Source: Oscillospiraceae bacterium (GTDB lineage Bacteria > Bacillota > Clostridia > Oscillospirales > UBA929). Taken from it: 34,311 bases of DNA. The stretch lies in assembly GCA_009782385.1 (NCBI GenBank), contig WRJE01000017.1, positions 1 through 34,311 of the forward strand, written 5' to 3'. The position numbers were made by a program, and so were the translations under genes. How positions within the stretch are numbered: the stretch's first letter is position 1; each line of letters begins with the position of its first letter. The notes under the pieces were generated by a model. It searched no databases, had not been told where the DNA came from, and worked only from the letters and a program-made list of their open reading frames with translations. Of the stretch, positions 31,656-34,311 are shown one piece after another.

Positions 31656-32362
31656 GATGTTTTCCCCATAATTACCGACATAAAAGTATCCTCGAGCGAT
31701 TTTTTCTTCTCGAGCGGCAGCTTTATATCGGCGGCAAGTTTGCCTTGGTGCAGAATTAAAACGCGCTCGCAGATGGATTCCACCTCCGGCAGGATATGCG
31801 TGGAGAGTATCACGGCGCGGGATTCCGCAAGTGTTTTAATCAGCTTTCGTATGTCGATTATCTGCTTGGGGTCAAGCCCGACCGTCGGCTCGTCCATTAT
31901 AAGTATGTCGGGGTCGCCTATCAGCGCGGCGGCAAGCCCAACGCGCTGTTTATACCCGCGTGACAGCCGCCCGATAACACGGTTGTAAACATCGGCAATA
32001 TCCGCCAAAGCGCACGCTTCGGCTATATGCCCGTTTTTATCGGCGGCGGTAACGCCTTTTAACTCGTACACAAAATTGAGATACGCCTTTACGGTCATCT
32101 CGTTATAGACCGGGGGCGTATCCGGCAGAAACCCAATGTGCCGCGCCGCTTTAAGCGGCTCTTTCGATATATCCATGCCGTCAATGTAAACCTTGCCGCC
32201 CGATGACGCAAGGTAACCCGTCAGCATATTGAGCGTGGTCGTCTTGCCCGCGCCGTTAAGCCCCAGCAATCCTACAAGCTCGCCCGCCTTGATTTCAAAG
32301 GTGATATCATCCGCCGCCGTATGCTCGCCGTATTTTTTTGTTAAATTTTCAGCCTTTATCAA
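31652..32362 (-). CDS. ABC transporter ATP-binding protein (GldA-like)
   Basis: 236 residues. Walker A GLNGAGKT, signature LSRGYKQRVGL, Walker B ILIMDEPT with D-loop GLDP, and the switch STHILPEVE are all intact. It should drive the GldFG fusion product encoded next. I prefer the TTG start at 32362, eight bases after AGGGG. The frame extends to a GTG at 32392, but those codons are a heptanucleotide repeat. The stop overlaps the permease start by ATGA. Confidence 0.92.
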   Translation of the reverse strand: MIKAENLTKKYGEHTAADDITFEIKAGELVGLLGLNGAGKTTTLNMLTGYLASSGGKVYIDGMDISKEPLKAARHIGFLPDTPPVYNEMTVKAYLNFVYELKGVTAADKNGHIAEACALADIADVYNRVIGRLSRGYKQRVGLAAALIGDPDILIMDEPTVGLDPKQIIDIRKLIKTLAESRAVILSTHILPEVESICERVLILHQGKLAADIKLPLEKKKSLEDTFMSVIMGKTS

Positions 32363-32378
32363 TGCCGTAACCCCTAAC

Positions 32379-32406
32379 TTAGCACTTAGCACTTAACACT
32401 TAGCAC
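32379..32406. repeat. Heptanucleotide tandem repeat, four units (TTAGCAC type)
   Basis: Units TTAGCAC, TTAGCAC, TTAACAC, TTAGCAC on the plus strand. The array starts 17 bases before the ABC ATPase start and abuts the mnmA stop codon (32406-32408). The unit is different from those at 6154 and 17955, but the arrangement is alike. Confidence 0.7.
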
Positions 32407-33407
32407 TATAATATAAATCCTCCGCCGACCACAAAATCACCCATGTAAAATACCGCCGACTGCCCGGGCGATACCTTTACCCCATCGGCAAACCGTACCG
32501 TGCTTCCGTCAATAACCGCCCTGTATGACGCGGGGCTGTGCCGTACTTTAACTTGCAATTCCTCTCCGTTGAGGGGTTCAAAATCACGCAAAATTATGTC
32601 TCTTAGTGTTATTTCGTGTCGATATAACAGAGAGTTGTCACCAAGAACGACTTGATTTCTCTCCGCGTCCAACGAAATGACATATTTGCGTTCCGCGCCG
32701 GGGACACCCAAACCGCGCCGCTGTCCCACAGTGTAGTTGAAAAGCCCTCTGTGCCGCCCTAGGATATTGCCGTCAACATCAACGATATCACCTTCGGGCA
32801 TACTATGCCCTCGTGAGCGGATGAAAGCGGCGTAGTCACCATCTGGAACAAAGCATATCTCCATGCTGTCGGGCGCGTCCGCCACTGACAGCTTGAGTTC
32901 CGCCGCTTTTGCCCTAACGTTGTCTTTGGGCATATCGCCAACGGGAAACAGGCAGCGCGATATAATTTCCTCCGGCAAGCGGTAGAGCATATACGACTGG
33001 TCGCGCCCGGGACAGCCTTTTCTGATGTAGTGAACGCCGCCGCGCTCGGCAACGCCCGCGTAATGCCCCGTGGCGATATGAAAAGCTCCCAGTTTGTCGG
33101 CAGTTTCAACTAACATGGAATATTTTACCAGAGGATTGCATATAACGCAAGGGTTAGGCGTAAGACAATTTTTGTAACCGTCAATAAACGGCTCAATGAC
33201 AAGACTTTCCAGTTTCTCCCTTGCGTCCGCGATAATCAGCGGTATGCTCAGAGCGGCGCAGACCTCTTCGGCGCGGCTTGAATTGCCGCCCGTATCGAGA
33301 AGAACCCCGGTGACATCATAGCCCTGTTCCAAGAGCAACGCGGCGCAGACCGCCGAATCAACGCCGCCTGAAATTCCAACCACAGCGGATTTTGACATAT
33401 AACCCAT
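32406..33407 (-). CDS. mnmA: tRNA-specific 2-thiouridylase
   Basis: The 333-residue cytoplasmic enzyme activates U34 of tRNA-Glu, -Gln and -Lys with ATP and adds sulfur. Motifs: PP-loop GISGGVDSAV (11-20), NPCVICN (85-91) with catalytic Cys90, GHYAGVA, GCPGRDQSYML, EICFVPDGDY with the second catalytic Cys185, and GQRRGLGV. It is about 25 residues shorter than many MnmA proteins. The ATG at 33407 lies just after the hydrolase stop; an ATG at 33398 (MSKSAVVGISGG) is an equal alternative, and neither has a strong ribosome site. Confidence 0.95.
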   Translation of the reverse strand: MGYMSKSAVVGISGGVDSAVCAALLLEQGYDVTGVLLDTGGNSSRAEEVCAALSIPLIIADAREKLESLVIEPFIDGYKNCLTPNPCVICNPLVKYSMLVETADKLGAFHIATGHYAGVAERGGVHYIRKGCPGRDQSYMLYRLPEEIISRCLFPVGDMPKDNVRAKAAELKLSVADAPDSMEICFVPDGDYAAFIRSRGHSMPEGDIVDVDGNILGRHRGLFNYTVGQRRGLGVPGAERKYVISLDAERNQVVLGDNSLLYRHEITLRDIILRDFEPLNGEELQVKVRHSPASYRAVIDGSTVRFADGVKVSPGQSAVFYMGDFVVGGGFIL

Positions 33408-33413
33408 ATCCGT

Positions 33414-34311
33414 TTATTTGAAAACCGCTTTTGTAAACTGCCCTATTTGTTCAATGGCATCGTCCGCTTCGGGGACTTCCACCGGCCACCCTTGGAACAC
33501 GTGCCACATCTCATCCCACAGAGATAGTTTGACATCTACATTGCTTGCTTCAGCTTTCTCGGCGAAACGAGTGGAATCCGAGAGCAATATGTCCTCAACC
33601 CCCGCTTGAATCAGCAGCGGCGGGAAACCGCTTATATCCCCGTAAACGGGAGAAACGAGTGGATTTTGCGTGGATTCATTTCCGGCGTAATCCTTTGCGT
33701 TAACCCGCAGACCTTCCTCCGTGCATATAGGGTCTTTTTCCGCGTAGATTTTAACCGAATCGCCCGAAAAAGTGAGGTCAAGCCACGGAGACAGCAGAAA
33801 AACGCCCCTCGGCAGCGGGATTTTTTTATCTTTCAAAAGCAGTGTCAGTGCCGCCGCCAATCCACCTCCCGCCGAGTCGCCGCCGAGAATAATATTATCG
33901 GCGTTAAAGCCGTTGTTAAGTAAATATGAGTACACGCCCTCAACTCCATGCAGGGCGGCGGGATACGGATTTTCGGGCGCGAGAGGATAATCTGGAACGA
34001 TAATCGGCGTTTCAACCGCTTTTGCTATGTGCGAGACTAACTTTCTGTGGGTGATGACAGAGCCTTGGCAATACCCGCCGCCATGAAAGTATAAAATAAC
34101 ATTCTTTTTGTTCGCGTTATTTGTGCTTATCCGCTCCGCCGGGATATTATTTATAACCGTTTTCTCTATAACAACATCTTCGGGGATAGGGTCGGCGGAT
34201 GCAAAGCCCTCCCATCTTTTCCGTCTTTCCTCAAGGGATATGTCAAGGTCTTCGTCAGCATTTCTGCTTTGCAGTAACGCTTCTTTCATGTTCTTAGCCT
34301 GTGTGCTTATC
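33414..34311 (-). CDS. Alpha/beta hydrolase, HSL (hormone-sensitive lipase) family; 5' end probably beyond window
   Basis: Counted from the ATG at 34289, HGGGYCQGS (69-77) makes the oxyanion hole, GDSAGGG (137-143) carries nucleophile Ser139, and Asp233 (AGVEDILL) and His263 (EMWHVFQGW) complete the triad. The family hydrolyses short acyl esters; the physiological substrate is unknown. The frame stays open past 34289 to the window edge, the upstream codons (ISTQAKN) look like the family's usual N-terminus, and the ATG has no ribosome site, so the true start is likely outside. It precedes mnmA by 6 bases. Confidence 0.9.
   Translation of the reverse strand, partial: ISTQAKNMKEALLQSRNADEDLDISLEERRKRWEGFASADPIPEDVVIEKTVINNIPAERISTNNANKKNVILYFHGGGYCQGSVITHRKLVSHIAKAVETPIIVPDYPLAPENPYPAALHGVEGVYSYLLNNGFNADNIILGGDSAGGGLAAALTLLLKDKKIPLPRGVFLLSPWLDLTFSGDSVKIYAEKDPICTEEGLRVNAKDYAGNESTQNPLVSPVYGDISGFPPLLIQAGVEDILLSDSTRFAEKAEASNVDVKLSLWDEMWHVFQGWPVEVPEADDAIEQIGQFTKAVFK

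Overview
The window looks like chromosomal DNA of a bacterium of the Firmicutes (Clostridia-like) type. The evidence is strong GGAGG ribosome binding sites, frequent TTG and GTG starts, near-consensus TTGACA-17-TATAAT promoters, lipoproteins with LAAC/LAGC lipoboxes, a YtrA-type GntR regulator, tRNA genes that encode their CCA end, and the order rpmG-secE-nusG-rplK-rplA. I cannot name the genus from sequence alone. No phage, transposase, plasmid or CRISPR signature was seen.

Layout. 1-2205 (-): secreted GHL10-family glycosidase-like protein, running off the left edge. 2260-5825 (-): a complete siaA-siaD-siaB-siaC-like operon (PP2C phosphatase receptor, GGDEF diguanylate cyclase, SiaB-type kinase, SiaC-type phosphoprotein) behind a consensus promoter. 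6073-6401 (-): tRNA-Phe, tRNA-Gly and tRNA-Cys. 6663-6738 (+): tRNA-Ala(CGC). 7019-9667 (+): GntR regulator, DUF2807 lipoprotein, ABC ATPase and permease. 9657-10316 (-): ribulose-phosphate epimerase. 10395-15841 (-): a REC/HD-GYP protein and a 1476-residue hybrid histidine kinase with REC and Hpt domains. 15986-19927 (-): prfB, a YfiH/PgeF-family enzyme, a peptide-type solute-binding lipoprotein and a Nudix hydrolase. 20074-21204 (+): MarR regulator and a Pro/Thr-rich, Cys-rich lipoprotein. 21261-23835 (-): rplA, rplK, nusG, secE, rpmG, and separately rpmB. 23981-24055 (+): tRNA-Thr. 24162-26519 (+): nucleotidyltransferase, rsmI, and a HicA/HicB toxin-antitoxin pair. 26557-34311 (-): YigZ-like protein, flavin reductase, CapA-like protein, DUF4340 protein, a GldF-GldG fusion, its ATPase, mnmA and an alpha/beta hydrolase.

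How the genes work together. Two signalling blocks lie within 14 kb and are predicted to act on cyclic di-GMP in opposite directions. The Sia block should make it: an environmental signal gates a phosphatase that controls SiaC phosphorylation and so the cyclase. The kinase/HD-GYP block should degrade it through a phosphorelay. A secreted glycosidase-like gene lies immediately downstream of the Sia operon and may be an output. The GntR-ABC block resembles Ytr-type envelope-stress operons. The GldA/GldFG/DUF4340/CapA block is a membrane ABC system linked by ATGA overlaps. The other genes are mostly translation housekeeping.

Non-coding structure. Three arrays of 7-base tandem repeats (6154-6188, 17955-17982, 32379-32406) lie at gene junctions, and two of them supply coding ends. 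A dispersed GTAGGG-type palindromic repeat occurs at several intergenic sites. No gene-free stretch exceeds 300 bases; the longer gaps (5826-6072, 6402-6662, 6739-7018, 23391-23646) hold promoters, terminators and repeats, listed separately.
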